NCBI GenBank assembly: GCA_022729635.1
Contig: DZAU01000003.1
Coordinates: 23,831 to 54,639, forward strand
Origin: Flavobacterium psychrophilum
GTDB taxonomy: Bacteria > Bacteroidota > Bacteroidia > Flavobacteriales > Flavobacteriaceae
Direction: 5' to 3'
Length of the DNA stretch: 30,809 nt
Part shown: one piece after another, positions 1-7,767 of the stretch
Layout of the letters: every line of letters starts with the position of its first letter
Numbering within the stretch: the first letter of the stretch is position 1
Notes under the pieces: generated by a model
Database searches by the model: none
Told to the model about the DNA's origin: nothing
The model's input: the letters and a program-made list of their open reading frames with translations, nothing else
Position numbers and translations under genes: made by a program

Positions 1-1548
1 TTACAAATCGAATTTTATGCCTTGTGCCAATGGCAATTGCGTTCCATAATTAATGGTGTTGGTTTGTCTTCGCATATAGGCTTTCCAAGCATCGGAACCG
101 GATTCACGTCCTCCGCCAGTTTCTTTTTCGCCACCAAAAGCACCGCCAATTTCAGCTCCGGAAGTTCCGATATTTACATTGGCAATGCCACAATCAGAAC
201 CTGCGTGCGAAAGGAAAAGTTCCATTTCTCGCATACTATTGGTGAATATTGAAGAGGAAAGTCCTTGTGGAACTCCGTTTTGCATTGCAATCGCTTCTTC
301 AATTGTGCCGTATTTCATTACATATAAAATCGGTGCGAAAGTTTCGGTTTGAACAATTTCAAAATGATTTTCGGCTTCAATAATACACGGTTTTACATAA
401 CAACCGCTTTCAAATCCTGCGCCTTCAACAACTCCACCTTCCACAATTATTTTGGCTCCTTCGGTTTTTGCTTTTTCAATGGCGTTCAAATAATCCTGAA
501 CCGAAGCTTTGTCAATAAGTGGTCCAACGTGGTTGTTTTCGTCCAATGGATTTCCGATTTTCAATTGACTATATGCGTTTTTCAAAACACTGATTGTTTT
601 ATCATACACACTTTCGTGAATAATTAAACGCCGAGTCGAAGTACAACGTTGTCCTGCGGTTCCAACGGCTCCAAAAACGGCTCCAACCAAAACCATACTG
701 ATATCAGCGTGTTCCGAAACGATAATCGCATTGTTTCCTCCTAATTCTAAAATGGTATTTCCAAAACGCTCTGCAACGGTTTTTGATACGTGACGACCAA
801 TTCTTGTTGATCCAGTGAAAGAAACTAAGGGAATTCTATGGTCATTATTGATTAAATCGCCAGATTCATTTCCGGTTACCAAACAACTTACGCCTTCGGG
901 AACGTTATTTCTTTTTAAAACTGTTTTGATAATATTCTGGCAAGCCACGCCACATAAAGGCACTTTTGAACTTGGTTTCCAGATAGCGACATCGCCACAA
1001 ACGAAGGCTAACATTGCGTTCCAGCTCCAAACCGCTACCGGAAAATTAAACGCCGAAATAATTCCAACGGTTCCTATCGGGTGATATTGGTCGTACATTC
1101 TGTGCATTGGACGTTCGGAATGCATTGTCAATCCATACAATTGACGGGATAAACCTACTGCAAAATCGCAAATATCAATCATTTCCTGAACTTCGCCGTA
1201 ACCTTCCTGAAGACTTTTTCCCATTTCATAAGAAACCAATTTTCCTAAAGGCTCCTTGAATTTTCTTAATTCGTCTCCCATTTGGCGTACAATTTCTCCT
1301 CTTTTTGGAGCAGGAATTAATCGCCAGGTTTTAAAAGCTTCTGTGGCAATTTGCATCGTTTTTTCGTAATCTTCCTTAGAGGTAGTTTTTACTTTTGCTA
1401 TTAAAGCACCATCTGCGGGAGAATAACTTTCGATGATTTTTCCGTTTGCAAAATGGTTTGCTCCAGTTGAAGTCCCTTCGTTTAGGGCTTCAATACCCAA
1501 TTGTTTTAGGGCTGATTCTATTCCGAATGGATTGGCTGTTGTTATCAT
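1..1548 (-). CDS. Aldehyde dehydrogenase, antiquitin (ALDH7) type
   Basis: A complete 515-residue NAD(P)-dependent aldehyde dehydrogenase. Visible ALDH landmarks: the cofactor-side SAFNFP stretch at 165-170 with the conserved Asn168, the general-base motif LELGGNNA with Glu268, and the nucleophile motif GQRCTSTRR with Cys302. The GGNNA variant, the length and the overall sequence fit the ALDH7/antiquitin group, whose best-known reaction oxidises alpha-aminoadipate semialdehyde to aminoadipate in lysine breakdown. The sequence alone does not prove that substrate. There is no signal peptide, so it should be cytoplasmic. It stands alone: the next gene upstream, a CorA-type channel, lies almost 500 bases away across repeats. 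A TATCTTTG box lies about 36 bases before the ATG. Family call is firm, substrate is inferred. Confidence 0.93.
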   Translation of the reverse strand: MITTANPFGIESALKQLGIEALNEGTSTGANHFANGKIIESYSPADGALIAKVKTTSKEDYEKTMQIATEAFKTWRLIPAPKRGEIVRQMGDELRKFKEPLGKLVSYEMGKSLQEGYGEVQEMIDICDFAVGLSRQLYGLTMHSERPMHRMYDQYHPIGTVGIISAFNFPVAVWSWNAMLAFVCGDVAIWKPSSKVPLCGVACQNIIKTVLKRNNVPEGVSCLVTGNESGDLINNDHRIPLVSFTGSTRIGRHVSKTVAERFGNTILELGGNNAIIVSEHADISMVLVGAVFGAVGTAGQRCTSTRRLIIHESVYDKTISVLKNAYSQLKIGNPLDENNHVGPLIDKASVQDYLNAIEKAKTEGAKIIVEGGVVEGAGFESGCYVKPCIIEAENHFEIVQTETFAPILYVMKYGTIEEAIAMQNGVPQGLSSSIFTNSMREMELFLSHAGSDCGIANVNIGTSGAEIGGAFGGEKETGGGRESGSDAWKAYMRRQTNTINYGTQLPLAQGIKFDL

Positions 1549-1583
1549 TGTAACTTTTTTAGTTATAATTGTTATATTTTATA

Positions 1584-1591
1584 CAAAGATA
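1584..1591 (-). promoter_or_regulatory. Possible -7 box for the aldehyde dehydrogenase
   Basis: On the minus strand this reads TATCTTTG, matching the Bacteroidota -7 consensus TAnnTTTG, about 36 bases upstream of the ATG. No convincing TTG -33 element was found at the expected distance. Confidence 0.35.
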
Positions 1592-1722
1592 TTATATAAA
1601 AGCGAAATAGAGAGTAATTTTTTAATTATTTAAATCCGTAAGAAATTAAGTTTATTGGTCTCAGATATAGTTTAAAACTATGTACTTTAGTGCATTTTGC
1701 TTTAGCTTCTAAAAATATTATA

Positions 1723-1800
1723 ACCACAAATTGCACAAATTTCCACAAATTAATTAGTGCTAATTTGTGTAACCTGCCTGCCGACAGGCAGGTTTGTGGC
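1723..1800. repeat. Long palindromic intergenic repeat with nested hairpin
   Basis: An imperfect inverted repeat. The left arm begins CCACAAATTGCACAAATT (1724 on) and the right arm ends in TTTGTGGC (to 1800). The right arm is split by a separate 20-base palindrome at 1773-1792. If those 20 bases are removed, the arms pair at 20 of 23 positions. The same family, with CACGAATT in place of CACAAATT, recurs at 18183-18310. Such elements are common between flavobacterial genes; function unknown. Confidence 0.7.
1771..1794. repeat. Perfect 10-bp stem hairpin (CCTGCCTG/CAGGCAGG)
   Basis: AACCTGCCTG (1771-1780) and CAGGCAGGTT (1785-1794) are perfect inverted repeats around a CCGA loop. The GC content is far above the surroundings. 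It sits inside the right arm of the larger palindrome at 1723-1800, so it looks like a later insertion. Confidence 0.75.
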
Positions 1801-1823
1801 AAATAAATAAGTGCTACAACCTT

Positions 1824-1840
1824 GCAGACTTTCAGTCTGC
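1824..1840. repeat. Short perfect hairpin GCAGACT-TTC-AGTCTGC
   Basis: A 7-bp perfect stem with a 3-base loop. Its core (ACTTTCAGTCT) is partly repeated at 1856-1866 (GCTTTCAGTCT). There is no T-run on either side that would make a convincing terminator. Confidence 0.6.
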
Positions 1841-1882
1841 CAACCAAATCTATGGGCTTTCAGTCTATAGTGGTTTAGTTTC

Positions 1883-2028
1883 TAGCCCCGATTGCAGTGG
1901 AAATCCTTGTGAAAAGAAAGGCTAATTTTTCTTGCAAAAAAAGAGCGACCAACGGAAGCTCCTTTATTTGTTTAGAAAAATAGCGTTTGTTGAACAAGAT
2001 TGTAACGTAAAGCGGGAAATCGCTCCTG
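1883..2028 (+). ncRNA. Candidate structured RNA resembling Flavo-1
   Basis: The plus strand begins TAGCCCCGATTGCAGTGG, has an internal AGAGCGACCAACGGAAGCTC segment that can form a short hairpin, and ends AGCGGGAAATCGCTCCT. This arrangement (TAGCCCCGAT at the 5' end, AGCGGGAAAT.GCTCCT at the 3' end) is one I recall from many flavobacterial intergenic regions and associate with the Flavo-1 RNA motif. That motif was described as a conserved RNA of unknown function. The match is from memory and no covariance search was run. It lies just beyond the minus-strand CorA stop and points towards it. Confidence 0.5.
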
Positions 2029-2033
2029 AAAAA

Positions 2034-2960
2034 TTAGAATAAATTCTTTTTCTTAAATAAGAATACACCAAAAATTGAAATGAGAAGTGAAATTAACAAA
2101 ACAACCCAAAAACCGAAAGGGTTTTCTTGAAAATTATTTGGCACATTCATTCCGTATAAACTGGCTATCAATGTGGGAATCATCAAAATGATTGAGATGG
2201 AAGTCAGCTTTTTCATAATAACATTCAAATTATTTGAAATTACCGAAGCATACGCATCCATCATTCCGGTTAAGATGTTGATGTAAATGTTTGTGGTTTC
2301 TTCGGCTTGGCTTAATTCGATTTCGACATCTTCTAACAGTTCGGGGTCAAAAGTATCTTTGTGGGTTTTTAAATTCTTGATTCGTCGAAATAACACATTG
2401 TTGCCCTTTAACGAAGTAACGAAGAAAACCAAACATTTTTCTATTTGCCACAGAGCTTGAAGTTCTTCATTTTTAATGGATTTTTCAAGATTATCTTCGG
2501 CTTCTTTTATTCGCTGGTTTATTTGTTTGAGGTATTTCAAAAACCAAATGCTTGAGGAAAGCAATATTTTTAACACTAAATCAAAATCGTTTTCGATGGT
2601 GATTTTCTTGCGTCTTGTGTATATGACAAAGTCTGTAAGAATGTCGGTTTGATGAAAACAAAGCGAAACAAACACATCTTCTTTAAACATTAAACCCAAT
2701 GGTGCTGTATTGAATGGCAGTTTTGGATCCTTACTTTTAAAAGGGATTCTGACTATGATGAGTGTCCACCCGTTTTCGATTTCGATACGTGGTCGTTCGT
2801 CAATATCTTCAATATCGTTATAAAAATCTTCGGGAATTTGCAGTTCTTTGAGGAGAAATTTGGTTTCTTCTTTTGTGGGACAAACTACATTAATCCAGCA
2901 GTTGTCTTCACGTTTTTCGGTTTGAACTAATCCGTTGTTGTTTTTGTAATACGTAATCAT
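2034..2960 (-). CDS. CorA-family magnesium/divalent metal transporter
   Basis: A 308-residue CorA/MIT-superfamily inner-membrane channel for Mg2+ or related divalent ions. The family signature YGMN is at residues 269-272, at the end of the first of two C-terminal membrane segments (about 246-268 and 282-301). A positively charged tail, FKKKNLF, follows. The preceding 240 residues fit the cytoplasmic funnel domain, including the long charged helix around residues 135-175. The loop after GMN is NVPNNFQENPFG, whereas many CorA proteins carry acidic MPE-type loops, so ion preference should not be assumed. It is a single gene flanked by repeat-rich spacers on both sides. A TACTTTTG -7-like box is present about 115 bases upstream. 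Confidence 0.92.
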   Translation of the reverse strand: MITYYKNNNGLVQTEKREDNCWINVVCPTKEETKFLLKELQIPEDFYNDIEDIDERPRIEIENGWTLIIVRIPFKSKDPKLPFNTAPLGLMFKEDVFVSLCFHQTDILTDFVIYTRRKKITIENDFDLVLKILLSSSIWFLKYLKQINQRIKEAEDNLEKSIKNEELQALWQIEKCLVFFVTSLKGNNVLFRRIKNLKTHKDTFDPELLEDVEIELSQAEETTNIYINILTGMMDAYASVISNNLNVIMKKLTSISIILMIPTLIASLYGMNVPNNFQENPFGFWVVLLISLLISIFGVFLFKKKNLF

Positions 2961-3074
2961 AATGCAATGCGTTTTTTGAGGAATAACGCTACACTATGTA
3001 ACAGCTATCCTTGTTTGGTTTTCCTTTTCTTCGAATAATAATCGTCCATTGTGGATGCTTTATTTTGTTTTTTG

Positions 3075-3082
3075 CAAAAGTA
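3075..3082 (-). promoter_or_regulatory. Possible -7 box for the CorA gene
   Basis: Minus strand TACTTTTG fits TAnnTTTG. It would give a leader of roughly 110 bases. No good -33 TTG was seen. Confidence 0.28.
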
Positions 3083-3153
3083 TGACTTTTAATCTTAAAC
3101 TACCCATTTGTGCTTAACTAAAAATATTTAGGGAATTTTTAAGATTAATTCTA

Positions 3154-3269
3154 ATACCAATTGTAATTATTATTTAGCCCAATTTCAGTAGTAATGTTGT
3201 CATTTCGACGAAGGAGAAATGACAAATTAGGATAATATTTTTAGACTATTTAATATGTCGATTTGGTAT
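3154..3269. repeat. Palindromic MITE-like intergenic element
   Basis: The ends are ATACCAA (3154-3160) and TTGGTAT (3263-3269). The centre is a perfect 10-bp inverted repeat, TTGTCATTTC (3197-3206) and GAAATGACAA (3216-3225), around the loop GACGAAGGA. Intermediate segments are also roughly complementary, so the whole of about 116 bases could fold as one long hairpin. It fills most of the 393-base spacer between the CorA and OB-fold genes. No open reading frame is present; it resembles the non-coding repeats common in flavobacteria. Confidence 0.6.
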
Positions 3270-3353
3270 AAGTCTTGTAATTCATAATTTTTGGAAATTA
3301 AGAAATTTCAAAGAAGAGAAATGGAAACATTATGATTTCGAATCGCTTTAAAA

Positions 3354-3719
3354 TCATTCCTTTTTCACTACAATACTTATAGGGTTGAAAATTTGTGGGA
3401 TTTGTTTCGGGTCGTTTTTATAGGTGGTGATTTTGCCTTTTATGTAAATGGTTTTGTCTTTTAAATCTTCGATTTTGATGTTCAGTTTTTCGAGATAATA
3501 GTTAGAAATTACCACGGTAAAAACACTTTCGGGATAGGGTTTGTCGATGTTGATGTAATTAGTGGTTTTGCCTTCGGAGGCAAGTTTAAATGAAACGACT
3601 TTACCAACTACACAAACTTCTTTGTTCATAAATTCTTTGACTTTGGCAGTCGTGATGGTGTCTTGTGAAAAACATTGGATAGAAAATACGAGAAGAAAAG
3701 CTATTATTAGATTTTTCAT
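3354..3719 (-). CDS. Small secreted OB-fold-like protein
   Basis: A 121-residue exported protein. Residues 1-18 (MKNLIIAFLLVFSIQCFS) are a signal peptide. There is a Cys at 16, but the context is not a clean lipobox. The rest alternates beta-strand-like stretches: VCVVGKVVSF, INIDKPYPESVFTVVI, IYIKGKITTY and IPQIFNPISIVVK. This 'change/G-K-V...fi-nidk-yP...f-v-i...l-Gk-v-G-I..y.g.pqi-i-np' pattern is what one sees in OB-fold domains attached to secreted nucleases. It starts 15 bases after the EEP-family gene, so the two should share a transcript. I infer a nucleic-acid- or nucleotide-binding role in the periplasm or outside; the sequence does not prove this. Confidence 0.7.
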   Translation of the reverse strand: MKNLIIAFLLVFSIQCFSQDTITTAKVKEFMNKEVCVVGKVVSFKLASEGKTTNYINIDKPYPESVFTVVISNYYLEKLNIKIEDLKDKTIYIKGKITTYKNDPKQIPQIFNPISIVVKKE

Positions 3720-3734
3720 TGTGTGAATTTTAAA

Positions 3735-4847
3735 TTATTTTACCTCTTTGATTAAATAAATATAAACCGGAAAGTGGTCGCTATATCCTATTTCATTTTG
3801 GGAATGACGTAAAGGATAGCCCGCATATTTTCCGAATTTTTCGATCATAAAGGGTTTGTTGTAAATTCCTGCTTTCCAATATTGATAAGTAGAAAAATCA
3901 CTCTTGATTAAGGTTTCGGAAACCATAATTTGGTCAAAAATATCTCCTGAATCTCTGTAAAATAAAGTGGCATGTCCGTCTTTATACATTTGTTCGAAAG
4001 GATTAAAAACGCCAAACTGTTGTACTTCCGATTTTTTTAGTTTAGCACCAACTCCTTCTTTTACGCTTTTATTGTAGGAACCGTCATTCAAATCCCCCAT
4101 TAATATGATTTTAGCTTTTGGATTTATTTTGTAAATAGAATCCATTGCTTTTTTTGCCAATCGTCCTGCTGCTTCGCGAAATGGACTGCTTCTTTTCTCT
4201 CCACCAGAACGTGATGGCCAGTGATTGACCATTATATTTATTTCTTCTCCGTCAAGAAAACCTGTCACTAAAAGTATGTCTCTAGTGTAAACTCTGTTAT
4301 CTTTTGTAACTTCTATTTTATCTTTATCTGCTTTGTCCTCTTCTGTTTCTTTTTCAGTTTTGGTGCTTTCATTTCCTGTTTTTCTATAAATAATCAAAGG
4401 AATATTGACGAAACTCGTAGGTTTGAAATATTTTTTTCGATATAAAAGGGCTACGTCAATACCTCTTTTGTCAGGAGAATCAAAATGCACAATGCCGTAA
4501 TCTTCTTTTACAATATTTGGGTGTTTTACCAAATCTTCGAGAACACCACGGTTTTCAATTTCGGAACCTCCTATAAAAGTAGGGGCTTCTTTTTGTTGAT
4601 CATTCGTGCCTATTTGCATTAAAACCTTCGAAAGATTCTCTAATTTTTGATTGTATTTCTCTGAAGTCCAGCGCTGTAATCCTTTTGGAGTCCATTCCTC
4701 GTCAAAATTTGGATTGTTGATAGTGTCGAATAAATTTTCAAAATTATAAAATGCAACTGTTCTCACAGCATATTTTTTTTGTTGGGCATTAGCCACAAAA
4801 ATTGAAGATAAAACAAACAAAAAGACGATAAGGTTTTTAATTCTCAT
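3735..4847 (-). CDS. Secreted endonuclease/exonuclease/phosphatase-family enzyme
   Basis: A 370-residue exported metal-dependent phosphohydrolase of the EEP (DNase I/exonuclease III) fold. A signal peptide ends near residue 21 (VANAQ). The catalytic layout is complete: FYNFENLFD with Asn35 and Glu37, Glu96 in GGSEIENR, DKRGIDVALLY at 126-136, NHWPSRSGG at 208-216, GDLND at 251-255, and YSDHFP with Asp357 and His358. A strongly charged, low-complexity insert (about 161-177, rich in K, E and D) interrupts the fold before the RVYTRD strand. The family cleaves phosphodiesters in DNA, RNA or small molecules; the secreted location and neighbours favour extracellular nucleic acid. It is divergent from the TonB receptor gene and co-directional with the OB-fold gene. 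Confidence 0.9.
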   Translation of the reverse strand: MRIKNLIVFLFVLSSIFVANAQQKKYAVRTVAFYNFENLFDTINNPNFDEEWTPKGLQRWTSEKYNQKLENLSKVLMQIGTNDQQKEAPTFIGGSEIENRGVLEDLVKHPNIVKEDYGIVHFDSPDKRGIDVALLYRKKYFKPTSFVNIPLIIYRKTGNESTKTEKETEEDKADKDKIEVTKDNRVYTRDILLVTGFLDGEEINIMVNHWPSRSGGEKRSSPFREAAGRLAKKAMDSIYKINPKAKIILMGDLNDGSYNKSVKEGVGAKLKKSEVQQFGVFNPFEQMYKDGHATLFYRDSGDIFDQIMVSETLIKSDFSTYQYWKAGIYNKPFMIEKFGKYAGYPLRHSQNEIGYSDHFPVYIYLIKEVK

Positions 4848-4891
4848 AATAAGGCGTTATTTTAATGTAAAATTTAACAAAAACTTGGGAA

Positions 4892-4927
4892 CAAAAGTAG
4901 ATAATAAAAATTATAAATGTAGCTTTG
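4892..4927. promoter_or_regulatory. Divergent promoter region with two -7-like boxes
   Basis: The 133-base divergent spacer (4848-4980) holds TACTTTTG on the minus strand (4892-4899), facing the EEP gene, and TAGCTTTG on the plus strand (4920-4927), facing the TonB receptor gene. Both match TAnnTTTG. Neither has a clear TTG at 17-23 bases. The shared spacer would allow common regulation of both arms of the locus. Confidence 0.35.
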
Positions 4928-4980
4928 TAGCCCTTAAGAATTTTTATTTCTTATAAATACGAATTAATTTATTATCTAAT

Positions 4981-7755
4981 ATGAAAAAAATTATTATTAG
5001 CACATTATTTGTAATGCAAGTAGTGTTTGCTTTTGGTCAATCAAATACCGGAGTTACAGGGAAAGTGGTCGATTCCAAAACACAAAAACCAATGCAAAGT
5101 GTTATTGTATCTGTTCAAAACACAAATTTAATGCAACTTACAGATTCAAACGGAAAATTCTCTTTTGACAAAGTGGAAGTAGGAAATCAATTATTGCGCA
5201 TTAGAACCAATGGTTACAAAGAACAATTACTTCAAATTGAAATTACCGAAGGGCAACTATTGGATTTAGGTATTGTAGCTATAGAAGAAGACCTCACCGC
5301 AGAGCAACAATCTACTTTGATTACTATTACTGATAATGATTTGAGCGATGACAACAGTGGTTCCGAAAGTACTGCTGGATTACTTCAAGCCTCGAAAGAT
5401 GTTTTTTTACAAGCAGCTGCTTACAATTTTGGACAAGCCAGATTTAGTGTTCGTGGTATAGATAATGAATATTCGAATATTCTTATCAATGGTGTTTCGA
5501 TGAATCGTCTATCTGACGGAAGACCACAATACAGCAATTGGGGAGGACTAAATGATGCTACCAGAAATCAAGAATTTACTGACGGATCAAAACCTTCCGA
5601 TTATAGTTTTGGAGGAATTGCAGGAACTCAATACATCACAACGCGAGCATCAGTTTACAGACCCGGAACACGAATCTCATTTTTGGGAACCAACACGAAC
5701 TATAGTTATAGAGCAATGGCAACACACGTTTCAGGTATGGATAAAAACGGTTGGGCTTATGTTGTTTCGGGCGGAAGAAGATGGGCTCAAGACGGCTATT
5801 TTGACGGAACAGATTATGCTGCAAACTCTTTGTTTGCAAGTGTTGAAAAGAAAATTAACGACAATCACAGCATTAACTTTACTTCTATTTATGCCCAAAA
5901 CCGAAGAGGAAAAAATTCGCCAAACACTCAAGAAGTTAACGATTTGAAAAACTTTAAATACAATTCGTATTGGGGTTATCAAGAAGGAGAAAAAAGAAAT
6001 TCGAGAGTAAAAGAAGTTGAAGAACCAATATTTACTTTAAGCCATTATTGGAAATTTAATTCTAAAACAAGACTTCATACTAATCTTTCTTACCAATTTG
6101 GTCAAATAGGAAACAGTCGTATCGATTATCAAAAAGCCGATAATCCAGACCCAAATTATTACAAAAAATTACCAAGTTATTACACTACTTTGTATTCCTA
6201 TGATAGTAATAATGTGGCACATTATGTCGGTGACACTCCGGAAAATATTGCAAATGCAGCAACTGCAAAAGCAAATTTCCTTGCCAATCCGCAGATGGAT
6301 TGGACTGCAATGTACCGCATCAATAATGAAAATATCCCTAACGGAAGCCGTTATGTTCTTTACGAAGACAGAACAGATGACAAAACAATGGTTGCCAACA
6401 CGATTCTTTCGTCTCAATTGGCAGATAACATCGTCTTGAATGCTGGAGGAAGCTTCACAAAATCGAATTCAGCAAACTTCAAAAACCTGATTGATCTTTT
6501 AGGGGGAACACATTTTAATGATATTAACACTTTTGGTACTCTGCCAGGCGAAGAACAATCGGATTTGAATAATCCTGACAGAATCGTTGGCGAAGGAGAT
6601 AAATATGGTTATAATTATGATGTAAATGCCACAAGAATCGATGCTTTCACCCAGTTTAAATTTACTTATAACAAAATAGATTTTTATCTTGGACAATCTT
6701 TTTCCAGAAGCAGTTACCAAAGAGAAGGATTATACAAAAACGGCTATTATCCAGATAATTCTTTTGGAAAAAGTGAAAAACAAAACTTTGATAATTTCGG
6801 GTTTAAAGGAGGGATGACTTATAAACTAACGGGTCAACACTATTTCGATTTCAACGGTGTTTATATGACAAAAGCACCAAACACAAAAGACGTTTTTCCT
6901 AATGCCCGTTTAAATAATACTATCACAGATAACCTCACAAACGAAACCATTAAAAGCGTTGATGCAAGTTATATCATCAGAATGCCAAATCTTAAAGCGC
7001 GATTCACCGCTTATTTCAATGAAACCGAAAACACAACAGATATTGCTTTTTATTATGCAGATAATATTAGCGTAGGAAATGGCGAATTTGTTTCGGAAGT
7101 GGTTACAGGTCAAAATAAAAGAAATAAAGGAATTGAGGCTGGATTAGAATATCAAGTTACTTCTACCATAAAAGCAACAGCAGTAGCCGCTTATGGGGAT
7201 TACACTTATACTAATAATCCTAATTTAGTAATTCATGCTGATGGTGTAACTACTGACATCTTTAATGGCGAAGCTAATATGGAAGGATACAAAATAGCTG
7301 GAATGCCACAACAAGCCTATTCTGCGGGACTAGAATATCGTGACCCAAAATATTGGTGGATAAGTGCCAATGTCAATTATTTGTCTAATAATTATCTTGA
7401 TGTTGCTCCCTTATTGAGAACATCAAAATATATTACCGATTCAGATGAAGCTAATTTTCCTTATGACGCAGCATTATCTGCCAGTTATTTAGCTCAAGAA
7501 AAATTCAATTCCTTTACATTGGTCAACCTTGTGGGAGGAAAAACCTGGAGAATCAAAGCAAAAACTTTGGGATTATTTGCCAATGTCAACAATGTGTTTG
7601 ACATTCAATATAAAACCGGCGGATTCGAACAAGCAAGAAACGCTTCGTATAGCGAATTATACAAAGACCATACTGGGCCAACACGTTCTTTTGGACCAAA
7701 ATATTTCTACGGATACGGAAGAACATTTATGGTAAATGTATATCTAAACTTCTAA
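4981..7755 (+). CDS. TonB-dependent outer-membrane receptor, carboxypeptidase-regulatory-like N-terminus
   Basis: A 924-residue outer-membrane active transporter energised by TonB-ExbBD. The signal peptide is residues 1-20 (ending FAFGQ). A carboxypeptidase-regulatory-like beta domain covers about 24-105 (GVTGKVVDSKTQKPMQSVIV... LTDSNGKFSF...). The plug domain runs from about 125 to 235 and contains FSVRGIDNEYSNILINGVSMN. The remainder is a long aromatic-rich beta-barrel ending in YLNF with the usual terminal Phe. The substrate is not readable from sequence. It is followed after 12 bases by a DUF5689-type lipoprotein, which takes the place SusD-like partners occupy in carbohydrate loci; secreted nucleases flank the pair on both sides. 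I therefore infer uptake of nucleic-acid breakdown products or a linked nutrient such as phosphate. Confidence 0.9.
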   Translation: MKKIIISTLFVMQVVFAFGQSNTGVTGKVVDSKTQKPMQSVIVSVQNTNLMQLTDSNGKFSFDKVEVGNQLLRIRTNGYKEQLLQIEITEGQLLDLGIVAIEEDLTAEQQSTLITITDNDLSDDNSGSESTAGLLQASKDVFLQAAAYNFGQARFSVRGIDNEYSNILINGVSMNRLSDGRPQYSNWGGLNDATRNQEFTDGSKPSDYSFGGIAGTQYITTRASVYRPGTRISFLGTNTNYSYRAMATHVSGMDKNGWAYVVSGGRRWAQDGYFDGTDYAANSLFASVEKKINDNHSINFTSIYAQNRRGKNSPNTQEVNDLKNFKYNSYWGYQEGEKRNSRVKEVEEPIFTLSHYWKFNSKTRLHTNLSYQFGQIGNSRIDYQKADNPDPNYYKKLPSYYTTLYSYDSNNVAHYVGDTPENIANAATAKANFLANPQMDWTAMYRINNENIPNGSRYVLYEDRTDDKTMVANTILSSQLADNIVLNAGGSFTKSNSANFKNLIDLLGGTHFNDINTFGTLPGEEQSDLNNPDRIVGEGDKYGYNYDVNATRIDAFTQFKFTYNKIDFYLGQSFSRSSYQREGLYKNGYYPDNSFGKSEKQNFDNFGFKGGMTYKLTGQHYFDFNGVYMTKAPNTKDVFPNARLNNTITDNLTNETIKSVDASYIIRMPNLKARFTAYFNETENTTDIAFYYADNISVGNGEFVSEVVTGQNKRNKGIEAGLEYQVTSTIKATAVAAYGDYTYTNNPNLVIHADGVTTDIFNGEANMEGYKIAGMPQQAYSAGLEYRDPKYWWISANVNYLSNNYLDVAPLLRTSKYITDSDEANFPYDAALSASYLAQEKFNSFTLVNLVGGKTWRIKAKTLGLFANVNNVFDIQYKTGGFEQARNASYSELYKDHTGPTRSFGPKYFYGYGRTFMVNVYLNF

Positions 7756-7767
7756 AAATTAATCAAA

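Noticed and set aside
1626..1847. A 73-residue minus-strand reading frame between the aldehyde dehydrogenase and the candidate RNA.
   Set aside because: It runs through the palindromic repeats at 1723-1800 and 1824-1840, has no recognisable domain and no start context. The sequence is explained by repeats.
5552..5947. A 131-residue frame inside the TonB receptor gene.
   Set aside because: It lies wholly within a well-supported receptor gene in another frame and has no family features.
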